Part shown: one piece after another, positions 44,566 to 54,689 of the stretch
How the letters are laid out: every line of letters starts with the position of its first letter
How positions within the stretch are numbered: the stretch's first letter is position 1
Assembly (NCBI GenBank): GCA_037953625.1
Contig: CM075652.1
Location: forward strand, 55,669,501-55,733,500
Source: Crotalaria pallida
Taxonomy: Eukaryota > Streptophyta > Magnoliopsida > Fabales > Fabaceae
Length of the DNA stretch: 64,000 nt
Reading direction: 5' to 3'
Notes under the pieces: generated by a model
Databases searched by the model: none
The model's input: the letters and a program-made list of their open reading frames with translations, nothing else
What the model was told of the DNA's origin: nothing
Translations under genes and position numbers: made by a program

Positions 44566-45145
44566 CCAGGCTTTGCCACTTTGGGCTTTGCAAACTAACG
44601 GATCGCCCTGGATCTTTCGTTAGCCAACCTCTTTTTCTACAGATTTTCCGCTCGCGTTTAAGACTAGCGCCCTTGTTTCCCGGGACCTTTTCTAGTCTCG
44701 CGATATGGCGTACTTCGCCCGCGTTTGATCCCGGAAATTTGCTTTCAGAGAGGTCTATCCGGGTGCCGCGATAAGGCGTCTTGTGCCCGCAGTACGATCC
44801 AACCGCTTCGGCTTTATCGCCGTATCTCTCTTTCCAAGGTATCCCCTAGGCGTTGGATCTCGCGATTGGCTTTTGGCTCTTTCGTTTGAGAGCATTTTTC
44901 CACAGATTTCATGTTTAAAAGGGGTGCCCTCCTTTTCTTTGTTGTGTATACACTTCCGTTTTTCATTCTTGTGAAACAAAACTCTTTAATGTTTTATTTG
45001 AAACAAGGTATTCTAAGAGGCGTTTTGTAGGGAAAAGCGAATTCAAAACGTTTTTATTAATTTCACAGGGTGGGATAAATGTTTCTTTTCAAAAGAGAGG
45101 ATTACCAAAGAAAAATCAAGATAATACTTTCCTTTTCACAACAAA
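44566..45145. other. Spacer between tandem repeats and integrase, no gene seen
   Basis: Mixed-composition sequence with no supported coding region, probably the 3' untranslated region of the Tat-like pol. Confidence 0.5.
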
Positions 45146-46222
45146 CTAAGCATAATATTTCTTAATGTATTTGAAATTTAAAGGTCCTACTTTTCTTTGG
45201 GTATTTGGGTCAAGCAAAAGACAATACCCATTAGGATGCGCCTCCTTCACGATGTATGGCCCTTCCCACTTGGGTGTCCACTTGCTAGTGTGAATATTTC
45301 GCATGACCGCGTTTGTCGCCTTTAGAACAAGCTCGCCCTCAGCAAACATTCGTGGCCTCACCATTTTTTCGTATGATAGCATGACACGCCTCTGGTGCTT
45401 GAGTAGTTCCTCATGTGCTCTGTCCCTGGCGCCTTCCAGCGCTGCTAGCCTGCTCTCCGCGCTTTCTTCGTTTTGCGCTATCATTCGGGCAGAGGGAACC
45501 ATCATTTCTGAAGGCAGTGTCGCTTTTGCTCCGCAGACCAGGGAGAATGGCGTCGCTTTCGTCGAGCCATGCTTGGTCACTCGATACGCCCAGAGGGCAA
45601 GCGACAAATACTCACTCCATTTCGTGGGCGTGTCTTCCACCGTCTTAGCCAAAATCTTGATGAGGATCTTGTTAGTGGATTTCGCTTGACTGTTGGATTG
45701 GGGGTAGTAGGGAGTGGACCTGTGGTGTGTTATTCCATACCCCTCCATGACTTGTTCTACCTTCTTGTTGATGAAGTGGGTTCCATTGTCTGACACTATT
45801 TTCTTTGGTAGTACGAAGCGACATATGATGTGTTCTTTGATGAATTGCACTGTGGTGTCCGCGTCTGCTTTTTTGCATGCTATCGCTTCGACCCACTTGG
45901 TGGAGTGCTCTGTCGCCGCAAGGATCCATTTCTTTCCTTTGGATGGCGGGTCGATTGGGCCTACGAAATCCATCGCCCATGTGTGGAATGGGTAAGGCGA
46001 ACTAAGTCCCTTCATGGCTAAGGCGGGTGCATGGATCTTGTTGTCATGTTTCTGACACTGTACACATTTCTTGGTGAAATCGCAGGAGTCTTCTTTCATG
46101 TTTGGCCAGTAATAGCCAATCCTTAATAGCTCATTCCGGAGTGACTTCCCCCTTGATGTCTCCCGCAAGACCCTCCGTGCACCTCTTTCATGACTTTGAC
46201 TTGATCTTCCTTGCCAATGCAT
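45146..46222 (-). pseudogene. pol: Ty3-gypsy integrase with catalytic Glu replaced by Lys
   Basis: The frame contains the zinc-finger end RIGYYWPNMKEDSCDFTKKC with CVQC, then the catalytic core. The first Asp is in WAMDFVGPID (residue 85 counted from 46222), the second in VSDNGTHF (residue 145). The position 36 residues further on, normally Glu in PQSNGQAE, is Lys here (SNSQAKS, codon AAA at 45680-45682). The spacing of 35 between the second Asp and this position fits the D,D-35-E family. The neighbouring Gly is also changed to Ser. The C-terminal part has the GPYxV-like WEGPYIVKEAHPNGY. The Glu change alone should abolish strand transfer. It ends at TAA or a close stop at 45146. Confidence 0.93.
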
Positions 46223-46227
46223 CTAAA

Positions 46228-46923
46228 GATGCCTCCGGCGAAATTCCTTTTGAACAGTTCCTCTTTCTCCAAGAAGTAATGTTCAGACCTCCTCTTCACC
46301 CTTTCTGCCTCCATGTAGTCCTCTTGGAGGATGTCGCTTTCCAGATACTCCTGTATAGGCCTGGCCCAATCTTCATCTACCAAATGAATTTCAAATTCTT
46401 CCTTGGCGTCTTGACATTGACTGCACGCCCTCTAGAGCAAATCGCATCGCGCCTTCATATTAGGCCAAAATACTCCTATCCTCTGCATCCTTCTGTACAA
46501 ACCAGGGCCTACTTGCCCACAGATGCTGTCGTGTAGCTTTGTCATCTTCTGGACTCCTTCTTCTTCATCGACACACTTCATGAGCAAACCATCAACACTC
46601 TGTTTATACAGTACCCCTTTTAGGAGGCAAAAATCTCTAGTTGCCTTTGTTATCGCCTTGCTGTGGAGTTCCTCCACGATCGGAATCCTCCAATCCTCTC
46701 TTGCCTCGTTTTCCTGTACACCATTTTGGATTTTGGGTTGGTATGCCTTCTTGAAGTGTACCAAATGCTCGCCTTCAGCCATGACTGCTTTGCTTCCCAA
46801 AGTGGTCAGGGCGTCTACCTTTCTGTTTTCCGCTCTCGGCACATGCTCCAGGGACTCTATTTTAAATCTGGTCAAGGCTTGTTGTGCCCTTTCCCTGCAT
46901 AACGCTAGAGATATCTCCTTCAC
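46228..46923 (-). pseudogene. pol: RNase H-integrase linker with a second zinc-finger module, Tat-like pol
   Basis: In the frame created by the 163-bp duplication upstream, the sequence gives LEHVPRAENRKVDALTTLGS (typical end of the Tat RNase H/linker), then a module with EDWRIPIVEELHSKA, LHDSICGQVGPGLYRRMQRI, GVFWPNMKARCDLL, a TAG at 46432-46434, and ACSQCQDAKEEFE. A second module follows, with EDWARPIQEYLESD, FKRNFAGGIFRC and EVHGGSCGRHQGG, leading by a further frame change near 46220 into RIGYYWPNMK of the main integrase frame. Both modules follow the plan H-x-CG, WPNMK, C-x2-C. The first lacks the second His (QV instead of the usual N/R-H). Confidence 0.75.
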
Positions 46924-47082
46924 GCTGTGGTCAGGGCGTCTACCTTTCTGTTTTGCTTCCCAAAGTGGTCAGGGCGTCTACCTTTCTGTTTTCCGCTCTC
47001 GGCACATGCTCCAGGGACTCTATTTTAAATCTGGTCAAGGCTTGTTGTGCCCTTTCCCTGCATAACGCTAGAGATATCTCCT
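46791..47082. repeat. 163-bp-period tandem duplication in Tat-like pol
   Basis: The 129-bp segments 46791-46919 and 46954-47082 are nearly identical (TGCTTCCCAAAGTGGTCAGG...GAGATATCTCCT). A 28-bp partial copy (GTGGTCAGGGCGTCTACC) lies between them. 163 is not a multiple of three, which explains why the reading frame of pol changes across it. Confidence 0.95.
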
Positions 47083-47851
47083 ACACGCCATACTCGCCCT
47101 TTAGTTGCCTTACCACCAGATTTGAGTCTCCTTTGATAATGATTCTCTGAATTCCCAACTCTTCTGCCACATCGAGTCCTAGCAATAGAGCCTCGTACTC
47201 AGCTTCATTGTTGGTGCATTGGAACTCAAGTTGGAAAGCAAAAGCCAACTCCTCTCCCCTTTCATTTGTCAAAGTGACCCCGACACCGCCTTTGGGTGAT
47301 GAAGGCGTGCCATCGAACATTAGCGTCCATACTCCAGGTCTCTCGCACATGTTGACGGGCTTAGCGTCTTCCTCTTCGCCTTGTGCAGCACAGATGGACA
47401 TCAGGTCCACCAAAGCTTGGCTTTTCAATGCAGTAGGCGTCACTAAAACTATTTCATACTCAGCTAAAGTGAGCGCCCACTTGCTTATCCTCCCTATGAG
47501 AACAGCGCCTTGTAACAAATACTTGACCCCTGCCGCCTTGCTTACCACATGAATGGTATGTGCCTGGAAATAGTGGCGGTACTTCTGGGAGGCGTACACC
47601 AGAGCCAAACACTGCTTTTCTTGGGCGGAGTACCTGGTTTCTGCCCCTTTTAACATCCTTCTCCAGTAGGTGACGGGGCGCTCTATACCCTCAACTTCTT
47701 GCGCAAAGAGTCCACTTACTGCTGTTTGAGTCACGGCCATGTATACTCTGAGCGGTACTCCCTTTTGCGGTGGTATCATCACTGGAGGTGACGCCAAAGC
47801 CTTCTTGACTCTATCAAAGGCGTCCTGATGTGCCTTCTCCCATTTGAAGGT
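47081..47851 (-). pseudogene. pol: RNase H domains of Tat-like pol
   Basis: It follows the RT after a TAG at 47852-47854. The first part (WEKAHQDAF-like, VMIPPQKGVPLRVYMAVTQT, TYWRRMLKGAETRYSAQEKQ) is the usual Ty3 RNase H with its YSAxEKQ motif. After a linker (residues about 110-150) comes a second, archaeal-type RNase H motif set: WTLMFDGTPSSPKGGVGV, FQCTNNEAEYEALLLGL and IIIKGDSNLVVRQLKGEY, with Asp, Glu and Asp in the usual places. A second RNase H is a recognised mark of the Tat lineage. The frame ends at the duplication boundary. Confidence 0.9.
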
Positions 47852-48715
47852 CTATTTCCCTTTGAGAAGTCCCCTCATGGGTCCCATCAATTCCCCCAAA
47901 GTTGGTACGAATCTGCGGATGTATCCCAGCTTGCCCATCATCTGCTGTAACTCCTTCTTGGTACGGGGCGCCCTCATTTCCCTTACCGCCCTGACCTTCC
48001 TTGCATCGGCCGAGACGCCTTCTTTATGGACCTTGAATCCCAAGAAGTCTCCAGAGGAAACTCCGAATTTGCACTTGAGAGGGTTCATCCTTAACTTGTA
48101 TCTTTTACACCTGATGAAGACGGCTCTCAGATGTTCCAAGTGTTGTTCTTTCTTTCTTGACTTGACCACTATGTCATCAACGTAATCTTCTACGGTGTCA
48201 TGCATCATGTCATGAAAGATCGCCGTCATCGCCCTTTGATATGTCGCCCGGGCGTTCTTGAGCCCAAACGGCATAACCACATAAAAGAAGTTTCCTACTG
48301 GCGTCCTGAAGGAGGTCTTTTCTTCATCTCCTTCTGCCATTCTTATCTGATTGTAACCGCTGAAACCATCCATGAAAGAGAAGCGCTCATGCTTTGCTGT
48401 TGCATCCACCATGCTGTCAATATGTGGCAGCGGGAAATCGTCTTTGGGGCATGCCCTGTTTAGGTCTCTGAAATCCACGCAACACCTAATTTGTCCATTC
48501 TTTTTCTTCATGGGGACTATGTTGGCCAAACAGGTTGGGTGTTGTATGGGCTTGATGAAACGTGCCTTCAATAACTTCTCGACTTCATCTTTGATTGCCT
48601 TTTCAATTTCTGGACTGAACTTCCTAGGCGGCTGCTTTATTGGCACGGCATCGGCTTTTACTGCCAAGTTGTGTGTCACTAGTCTGGGGCTGAGTCCTGG
48701 AATTTCTTCGTACCC
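47852..48715 (-). pseudogene. pol: Ty3-gypsy reverse transcriptase of Tat-like pol
   Basis: Motifs in order are KFSPEIEKAIKDEVEKLLKA, FIKPIQHPTCLANIVPMKKK, CVDFRDLNRACPKDDFPLP, FSFMDGFSGYNQIRM, FYVVMPFGLKNARATYQRAM and the catalytic DYVDDIVVKS (YVDD at 48173-48184), then LRMNPLKCKFGVSSGDFLGF. The frame is open from 48715 to a TAG at 47852-47854 and is preceded by another TAG at 48716-48718, where related elements have Trp (FAW-Y). All RT catalytic residues are present, so the stops are the main damage. Confidence 0.95.
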
Positions 48716-50296
48716 CTAAGCGAACACTTCTCGAAACTCCTTCAAAAGGGCGACCAGTTCTGCCTTTTCTGAGTGAGTAAGCGAAGAGGCAATGAAAAGT
48801 GGCTTGTGCTCGCCTTCTTCGCTCACGTTGACTTCCTCTAGCTGTTCTGGACCATCGGCTTCATTCCCTTGCTCTTGAGCGTGCATAACCTCCTCCTGCA
48901 AAGCGAACTTTGCTTCCCCTCTTATGACGCTCATGAGGGTGGGGCTAGCCAAGTCTCTTAGTCTAGGCTTGGCTGACCCCGCGAGTTCCTAGAGGATAGC
49001 CCACCTAGACCCTCCGTGAGGGAGGTGCTGCTTTTGTAGCTTGAGTTTGGTTCTCGATCCTGATTCTTGCGCGCCTTCTAGCTGACGAAGTCTTTTGAAC
49101 ACCGATACCCTTCTCTCGGGTTCTCCAATCTTTTCTCTCCTTTTGATTTGCACCTTCGATTCTCTTCCTATCCCAGTGACTCCTGCAGGGGCCAGCTCAT
49201 CGAATGTTGACGCATCAATCAGGTGTAACTCTGACGCTTCGAAAGGCGCCTTTGTTGCCGGGATCTCGATGTCCTGCCCCTTGTACATAGATTTCACGCA
49301 TTGATGCAACGTGGAGGGGATACATCTGTGCAAATGAATCCAAGGGCGGCCTAGCAGGATGTGGTAACTGGGATCCCCATCTACAATGTGGAAGGTATTT
49401 AATGTCTTGATGGGTCCTACCTCGAGGTTGATCACGACGCACGCCTTTGCCGTGACCAAGCCCCCATTGAAGGTGCTTAGTGCGGTTTCCGTTTTCTTGA
49501 GCCTTTCCTTGGGTATTCCCAGCTTTGCAAAGATGTGGGTAGGGATGATGTTTACCCCTGAGCCATTGTCTATGAGAGCACGCCTTACGCGTACGCCTTC
49601 GATTACAGTCTCTACATATAATGGCCTGTTGTGGCAGAATCCTGGGTGGGATTGCTGCGACTCCTTGAACATTACCGCCGAGGCATGCGCCTTGGCCACC
49701 CTGGTCGCTGGTGCATATGCGGCGCTGGTGTTGCCGCCTTTTCTTACTATCACGTCTGCCAGAGCGTGCGCCGCTTCATTTCTCACATCCGCTCCCAACC
49801 TTAACTGATCAAATAGGGCTCTGAACCCCCGGGTCTTTACAAGTCCCCTTCTCAGCTCTTCCTCCACAATCTCCTCTTCTTCAATTTCTTCTAGGAGGTC
49901 ATCTCCGCTGGACAGAATGACATTTACATCATGCCTAGGCAAAGGGCGCACGCCCAGGCTTTCTTCTGCGTCGCCCTCTGGTAGCAACACCTTCCCGACC
50001 GCCAATTGCTTCTGGAAAACCCCTCTGATGACGTAGCAATCCATGGTGTCGTGACTCCTTTGTCTATGCAATATACAGAACTCAGGGTCTTCATATTCCT
50101 AACGAGTCAACGGACGCTTTTCTGCTCTTTCGGTGAGGATACCCTCCTTCAACCACTCTTCTACCAACTGGTACGCGAGCTCTCTGGATATTGGGAGTTT
50201 CGGTGGAGGCTCCCTTTTCTCGTAGTTTCTTGGAGGCGGCATGACCCTATAACTCCTCTTCCTCTTGTCATCCACAGCGTTCACATTGAAAGCGGC
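48716..50296 (-). pseudogene. Gag C-terminus, protease and linker of Tat-like element
   Basis: One frame holds several open segments separated by TAG at 50099-50101 and 48989-48991. The first segment ends the Gag region (SYRVMPPPRNYEKREPPPKL, then after the TAG YEDPEFCILHRQRSHDTMDC, a Cys/His group typical of Tat Gag). The middle segment contains the protease (RALIDNGSGVNIIPTHIFAK, an active-site Asp followed by N-G-S where D-G-S-type is usual, then ILLGRPWIH). The last segment, 48952-48716, is acidic linker (EQGNEADGPEQLEEVNVSEE) ending LLKEFREVFA. All segments share the gag-RT frame, so only the stops separate them. Confidence 0.85.
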
Positions 50297-51460
50297 CTAT
50301 TCTTTGGTTCTCTTTCCTTGCTTTCTCATTGCCTCCGAGACATCGAGGGCTCTTCCCAGGAGCTCAGAAAAGGTAGTGATCTTACTGAGCGCCAGGAATA
50401 TCTGCGATCCATCTTCGATACTCTTGATGCACCCATAAACCAGGTCCGCCTCGGGTAGGGTCTCTTTGCAATGGAGCGCTCTGTCTCTGTACCGCTTGAT
50501 GAAGGGCACCAGGCCTTCTCCTGCCTGCTGCCTGACACGCCCAAGGTCCATGATGTGGATAGCGCCTTCTTCCTCCAGAAATTTATTGCAAAATTCTATG
50601 GTCATTTCTTCCCAGATGTGGATGGAAGCTGGTCGCAGCTTAGAATACCAAGTGAAGGCACGCCCGGTGAGGGATTTTGAAAACTCCCTAAGTCTCAAAC
50701 AATCGTCTGCGCTATGAATCCCCAGATCATCCACATAGGTCATTAGGTGCTCTCAAGCACTTCCGGTCCCATCAAACTTTCGGAAAGCTGGGGGTGCATA
50801 CCCTGGGGGATAACGATATGCAACTATGTCAGCAGTAAAAGGAGGGTTTAAGTCTATTACCAGGTTATTTCCTTCCTTGTGCGCCTGGAGAATGCGCTTT
50901 ATTTCTGCTTGTGTTACAGGGGCATCTTCCATGCCGCCTCGTTCCCCGTGTGCTTCGTACCAAAACTCGTTTTCCAGTCTTGCTCTTGTTTTCACTAGTT
51001 CCGCTTCCTTGCGCGCCTCCTCTTCTTCCCTTAGTTTCGCGCTCAGGGCCTCATTCTCCTCTTTCGTCTTTGCGGACTGTGCCTTGTATTCCGCCACCAT
51101 GTCAGCCCATACGCTCTGGTTGGACATCAGGGAGTTGAGGATCGCGGCCGATATCACCACCTGAGTGTTTTGATTTCCTTCCACGTGAGGGATCTTGATG
51201 TGGCTCACTCTTTCTCTTTCGTTGCTGGGTTCTTCTTCAGGGCGCTCTTGGTCATCTTATGGAGTGTCAGATGGAGAGTTGGCGTTGTCGCTCCCCTGGT
51301 TGGCTGGGCTAAAGTTCAGCCTCCTAACACCCAGAGTGACTCCTGGGTTCACCAGCGCAGAGATTAAGGCATGAGCCGGAGGGGTCGCCTTTGTCACAGC
51401 GCCCCCGATGAATACCTTTTGGATGTTGCTATTTCCATTTCCTTCACTACTGGAAGTCAT
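50297..51460 (-). pseudogene. gag: Gag of Tat-like element with in-frame stops
   Basis: The ATG at 51458-51460 is just downstream of the primer site and opens MTSSSEGNGNSNIQKVFIGG. Stops are TAA at 51257-51259, TGA at 50753-50755 and TAG at 50297-50299. The N-terminal part is polar with a coiled coil (AKTKEENEALSAKLREEEEA). The conserved retrotransposon Gag domain follows (DCLRLREFSKSLTGRAFTWY, WEEMTIEFCNKF, QQAGEGLVPFIKRYRDRALH). All segments are in one frame. Confidence 0.88.
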
Positions 51461-51464
51461 AACT

Positions 51465-51484
51465 TCCCCAGTGGAGTCGCCAAA
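51465..51484 (-). other. Primer binding site of Tat-like element
   Basis: On the minus strand TTTGGCGACTCCACTGGGGA lies one base from the 5' LTR. The TGGCGAC start resembles other Tat-group primer sites. I have not assigned the tRNA. Confidence 0.8.
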
Positions 51485-51485
51485 T

Positions 51486-52372
51486 TGTTTCGGATCTTTT
51501 TATTGAAAAAGATATGATTGTACAGAGATTAATGGGTTCGTAAACTTAATGAAATTATGGCCTCGAAGGCGTACAGGTTCTACAGATCCTACAAACAAAG
51601 GGACACCGCTACTTATTATTTTGACTAATGGTAGGGTGCGCCTTCGTCTGTGAGGACGCCTTCTTCAGTAAAGGTCAGGGGTGGTATTTGCAGAAAGTCG
51701 GTCATGGTGGTGAGGTTTCTCTGTAACGGTGGTGGAGTAAGGGAGCGAGCGCCCCTGTTGCTCACTTTGCTCTTCCCACGCCTCTTACTTTTGTCTCTCT
51801 TCAGTGTTCCTTCCCTAGGACTTAGAGAAGGGAACTAAGTGTTTGTGTATTGTTTCAGTGTTTTTCTACTGTATTCTTCCGTTGTTGTTGTCTTCTGACT
51901 GATGGTGGCACCTTTATATAGTGCCTCTTTTACCCGTTGGTTATTCCCTTTTTCCTTTTACCCGCTGGTCCAGGTAGCTTTTCCTTCTTTGTTGATGCCT
52001 TCCTCCTCCTTTATCAGGTGCCAGTTTGTCCTTTTGCCATTTCAAGCTCTCCATTAATGGCTGAGAAAGAGGAGCATACAAGACATGCCATTTCCGTCTC
52101 TCTCTTGGGAAGGGTCTAGATGAGGTGAACAAAGATTTCTTTCTAGCTTCTTGTGCAAGCTACACGTGTCATGGGAGTCGGGTGGCTCTTTGTCTGTTCG
52201 TGCGCTCTCCGGAGGTGAGGTGCGCCCTCGTGCGCGAACGCATGCCCAGGTACGCCCTTCTCTGTCGCCACTTCTCGTTCGTAACCTTTGGGTTCATCCC
52301 GCGTTGCGGATCTGGGCCTCGTTTTGCTATTGGGCCTCACGATTGGGCTGTCATTTTCTCTGGGTATCAACA
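51486..52372 (-). repeat. 5' LTR of Tat-like element
   Basis: 887 bp, TGTTTCGG...TATCAACA, same length as the partner at 19745-20631, followed by the target duplication ACAGT. Confidence 0.95.
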
Positions 52373-52377
52373 ACAGT

Positions 52378-52709
52378 TATCCTATTTTTTTTTATAAAAT
52401 ATTTGTTTTGTTAGTTCAACTTTTTTTATTTTGGGTTCTCATTTGTCATGTATATTAGTAGGGATCAACTTATAGTAACATGTATGTCAATTTACATTCT
52501 TTTTTTTTTTATTTTCATATCCTCACATGATTGACCTGCTCAACTATTTACCATGCTTGATAATCTAAAAACAATTTTTTTTTCATTTGCAATAGTATAC
52601 TTTTTTATCACAAACATCTTTTTGATTATCAAGTTATATACATGTTACCAAATATTATGAATCTATATCAAATATATGTTTTTTTAATAAATTTGTGTTT
52701 AATAGATTT

Positions 52710-52761
<52 letters not shown>

Positions 52762-53069
52762 GCAACATGCTATGTACTAGCAAGACATTGTATGTAATGA
52801 AAAAAATGCTAACAAGTGTCTTAATAGCAGTTATTAAAAAGATAAATATAATTTAAAATTATTGGAAATTGTAATTTTTAAGTTCCAAAAAAAAATTTAC
52901 AACAAACTTTATCATTTACATGTGATAACGTCATCTGCATAATGAAAAATATTGACAACACTAAAAAAAGAACTTTAGAACATATATCTAATAAAGATGG
53001 TGCAGTCCAAAATTCAACCGCAAAAGCAAAAAAAAAAGGCAAAAGAATTATTAATATATAATGTTATTC
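52378..53069. other. AT-rich spacer with TA microsatellite, no gene seen
   Basis: AT-rich DNA including an (AT)n run at about 52712-52755. No coding region is supported. Confidence 0.6.
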
Positions 53070-53079
53070 AGTGTTATAT

Positions 53080-53306
53080 ATATATATATATATATATATG
53101 GTCTGTATTCCTTGTAGAACCACCGATATCCCCAAGAGCACCCTTAATACTAGGGAGCCCTTGAGACTAATGCGGAGCGAGCTGCGTGGCTGGCTCTCCC
53201 AGCGGGATGTTTTTAGTGGGAATCGAACACGGGGCTACTAACACCCGTGTCCCATACCCAAGATTTCAGTTGGGGCCTTACACCAACTGAACCAAACCCC
53301 GTTGGT
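53080..53306 (-). mobile_element. tRNA-derived SINE, second copy of the family
   Basis: About 80-90% similar by eye to 33779-33992, with the same A-box-like TGGTTCAGTTGGTG and B-box-like GTTCGATTCCC on the minus strand. It is flanked by AGTGTTATAT (53070-53079 and 53307-53316). Its tail is a (TA)n run, on the plus strand at 53080-53099. The A/B boxes and target duplication make this a SINE that was mobilised by LINE enzymes. Confidence 0.88.
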
Positions 53307-53486
53307 AGTGTTATATTTTTTATAATATCTGGATTGTACTTCTTAAATTAAAAGAAGACAGTCGCACCGTAAGATAATAAAAAGAACCTTACTTTATATC
53401 GTTACTAGGTTTTCCCGAATTTTATCATTAAGTTTTTAATAACATATTCTATGTTTATTAATAATATCTTTATTAATAAATTGGTA

Positions 53487-53707
53487 CTCCCTCCTTTTCA
53501 TTATGTTTGACCTTTTAGGCCTGAGCACACAGAGTAAGGAAGTGTTAATTATTGTCAGTATTATGCATAGTTTGTTCAAAATGCCCATATTTAATCCTTA
53601 TTGAAAATTAAGTTTAAAATTGGAAAAAAAAATATGTTTATGTACTGAAAATGTAAAAGGCCAAAAAATATGAAACATAAAAAAAAAAAGCTAAAAGACC
53701 AAACATA
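53487..53707. mobile_element. Degenerate Stowaway-like MITE
   Basis: The left end CTCCCTCCTTTTCATTATGTTTGACC follows TA. An inverted match AAAAGACCAAACATAACTA at about 53694-53712 marks the other side, but the expected GGAGGGAG end is missing. Probably truncated or strongly mutated. Confidence 0.5.
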
Positions 53708-54074
53708 ACTAATAACAAATAACCCGTGCATTGCACGGGCCTAAAACTTGTTCTATATAAGTTATTAGTAAGTTTATTATCTAGATTGAAAGCGTTGAAA
53801 ATTTGAAAATAAGGAAAAGAAAAGTTTAGAATTCGAAAAATAAAAAATTAAAAATTAAAAATTAAAAAAAGTGGTTTTATATGCTATTTAATTCCTTTAG
53901 ACTATAAAAAAAAAAAAGGGAGACAATGAATCATACGAATTACATTTTCTTATATAATGTACGGATTACATTACAAAGTGGTTTTATCATGCATCTATAC
54001 TGTACGGATTACATTTTCTTGTATCATATGAATATTTTATGAATCATACGAGCATATGCGTCTCTTGCTAGATT

Positions 54075-54433
54075 TACACTCCGTATACTTTGTCTTACTT
54101 CAATTTATCTGAAAATCATGTTCTTCTAAAGCTTGTCTCCGTAATTCTCTCTTTCCATTTATTTCCTCCCTAAGGTCCCCGATAAGAACAATATCATCTA
54201 CGAAAAACATCCATCAGAGCACTGGCTCTTGGATATGCTCAGTAAGCACATCCAAAACCAATGTAAAATGGTAGGGGCTGAGCCAGTGCCCTGATGGATG
54301 CTTTTCGTAGATGATATTGTTCTTATCGGGGACCTTAGGGAGGAAATAAATTGAAAGAGAGAATTACAGAGACAAGCTTTAGAAGAACATGGTTTTCGGA
54401 TAAGTCGAAGTAAGACAAAGTATACGGAGTGTA
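54075..54433. repeat. Hairpin of two inverted LINE reverse transcriptase copies
   Basis: Arms 54075-54227 and 54281-54433 are 153 bp each and inverted, with a 53-bp loop. The right arm (plus strand) translates to FVDDIVLIGDLREEIN-like sequence, then QALEEHGF and ...SRSKTKYTEC. The left arm reads the same on the minus strand, preceded by YHFTLVLDVLTEHIQE in the loop. This is the catalytic palm of an RTE-type plant LINE, including the FVDD box. Both arms have stops. Several substitutions separate the arms. Confidence 0.88.
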
Positions 54434-54640
54434 GCCAACGTGGGGTTGGTCAAGTGGTAGCTCACTTGATCCCTTAACCAATTGGTCTCGAGTTCGAGCC
54501 TTGGATGTGGAGCAACCACCGCTAGAAGACCCCTACCGCTTAGTGCGAGCTTAGTTAGGTCGGACCGGATGAGCCGGATTCTGGGTAAATCAGATCCGGG
54601 TACCGGTTGGAGTACACCAAAAAATAAAAAATATATAAAA
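54434..54640 (+). mobile_element. tRNA-derived SINE abutting the LINE hairpin
   Basis: It starts near GCCAACGTGGGG. The A-box-like TGGTCAAGTGGTAGC and B-box-like GAGTTCGAGCC are 35-40 bp apart, followed by a unique tail with GGTCGGACCGGATGAGCCGG and ending ACACCAAAAAATAAAAAATA. The GGTCGGACCGGAT stretch recalls Au-type SINEs. No clear target duplication was found, so borders are approximate. Confidence 0.7.
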
Positions 54641-54689
54641 TGGTTGGGGCTAAAAGTTGACTATTAGTAGAGTCCTATAGTAATAGGAA

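Larger units (their letters stand above)
19745..52372 (-). mobile_element. Ty3-gypsy Tat-like element with antisense ORF, outer shell of the nest
   Basis: Two 887-bp LTRs (19745-20631, 51486-52372) and a perfect target duplication ACAGT (19740-19744 and 52373-52377) define it. Minus-strand order is LTR, primer site, gag, protease, RT, RNase H, integrase, tandem-repeat region, antisense gene, polypurine tract, LTR. RT before integrase marks Ty3-gypsy. The long 3' region with tandem repeats and an opposite-strand ORF fits the Tat lineage (Ogre, Retand, Grande relatives). Without SIRE copy 2 it is about 13.5 kb. By eye the LTRs differ at about 29 positions (about 97% identity), the most divergent LTR pair in the nest. 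Pol has many stops, so it is defective. Confidence 0.93.

Noticed and set aside
44340..44774. Plus-strand 144-codon frame with VHIGH-type peptide repeats.
   Set aside because: It is a translation of the tandem repeat at 44261-44565 and has no recognised domain.
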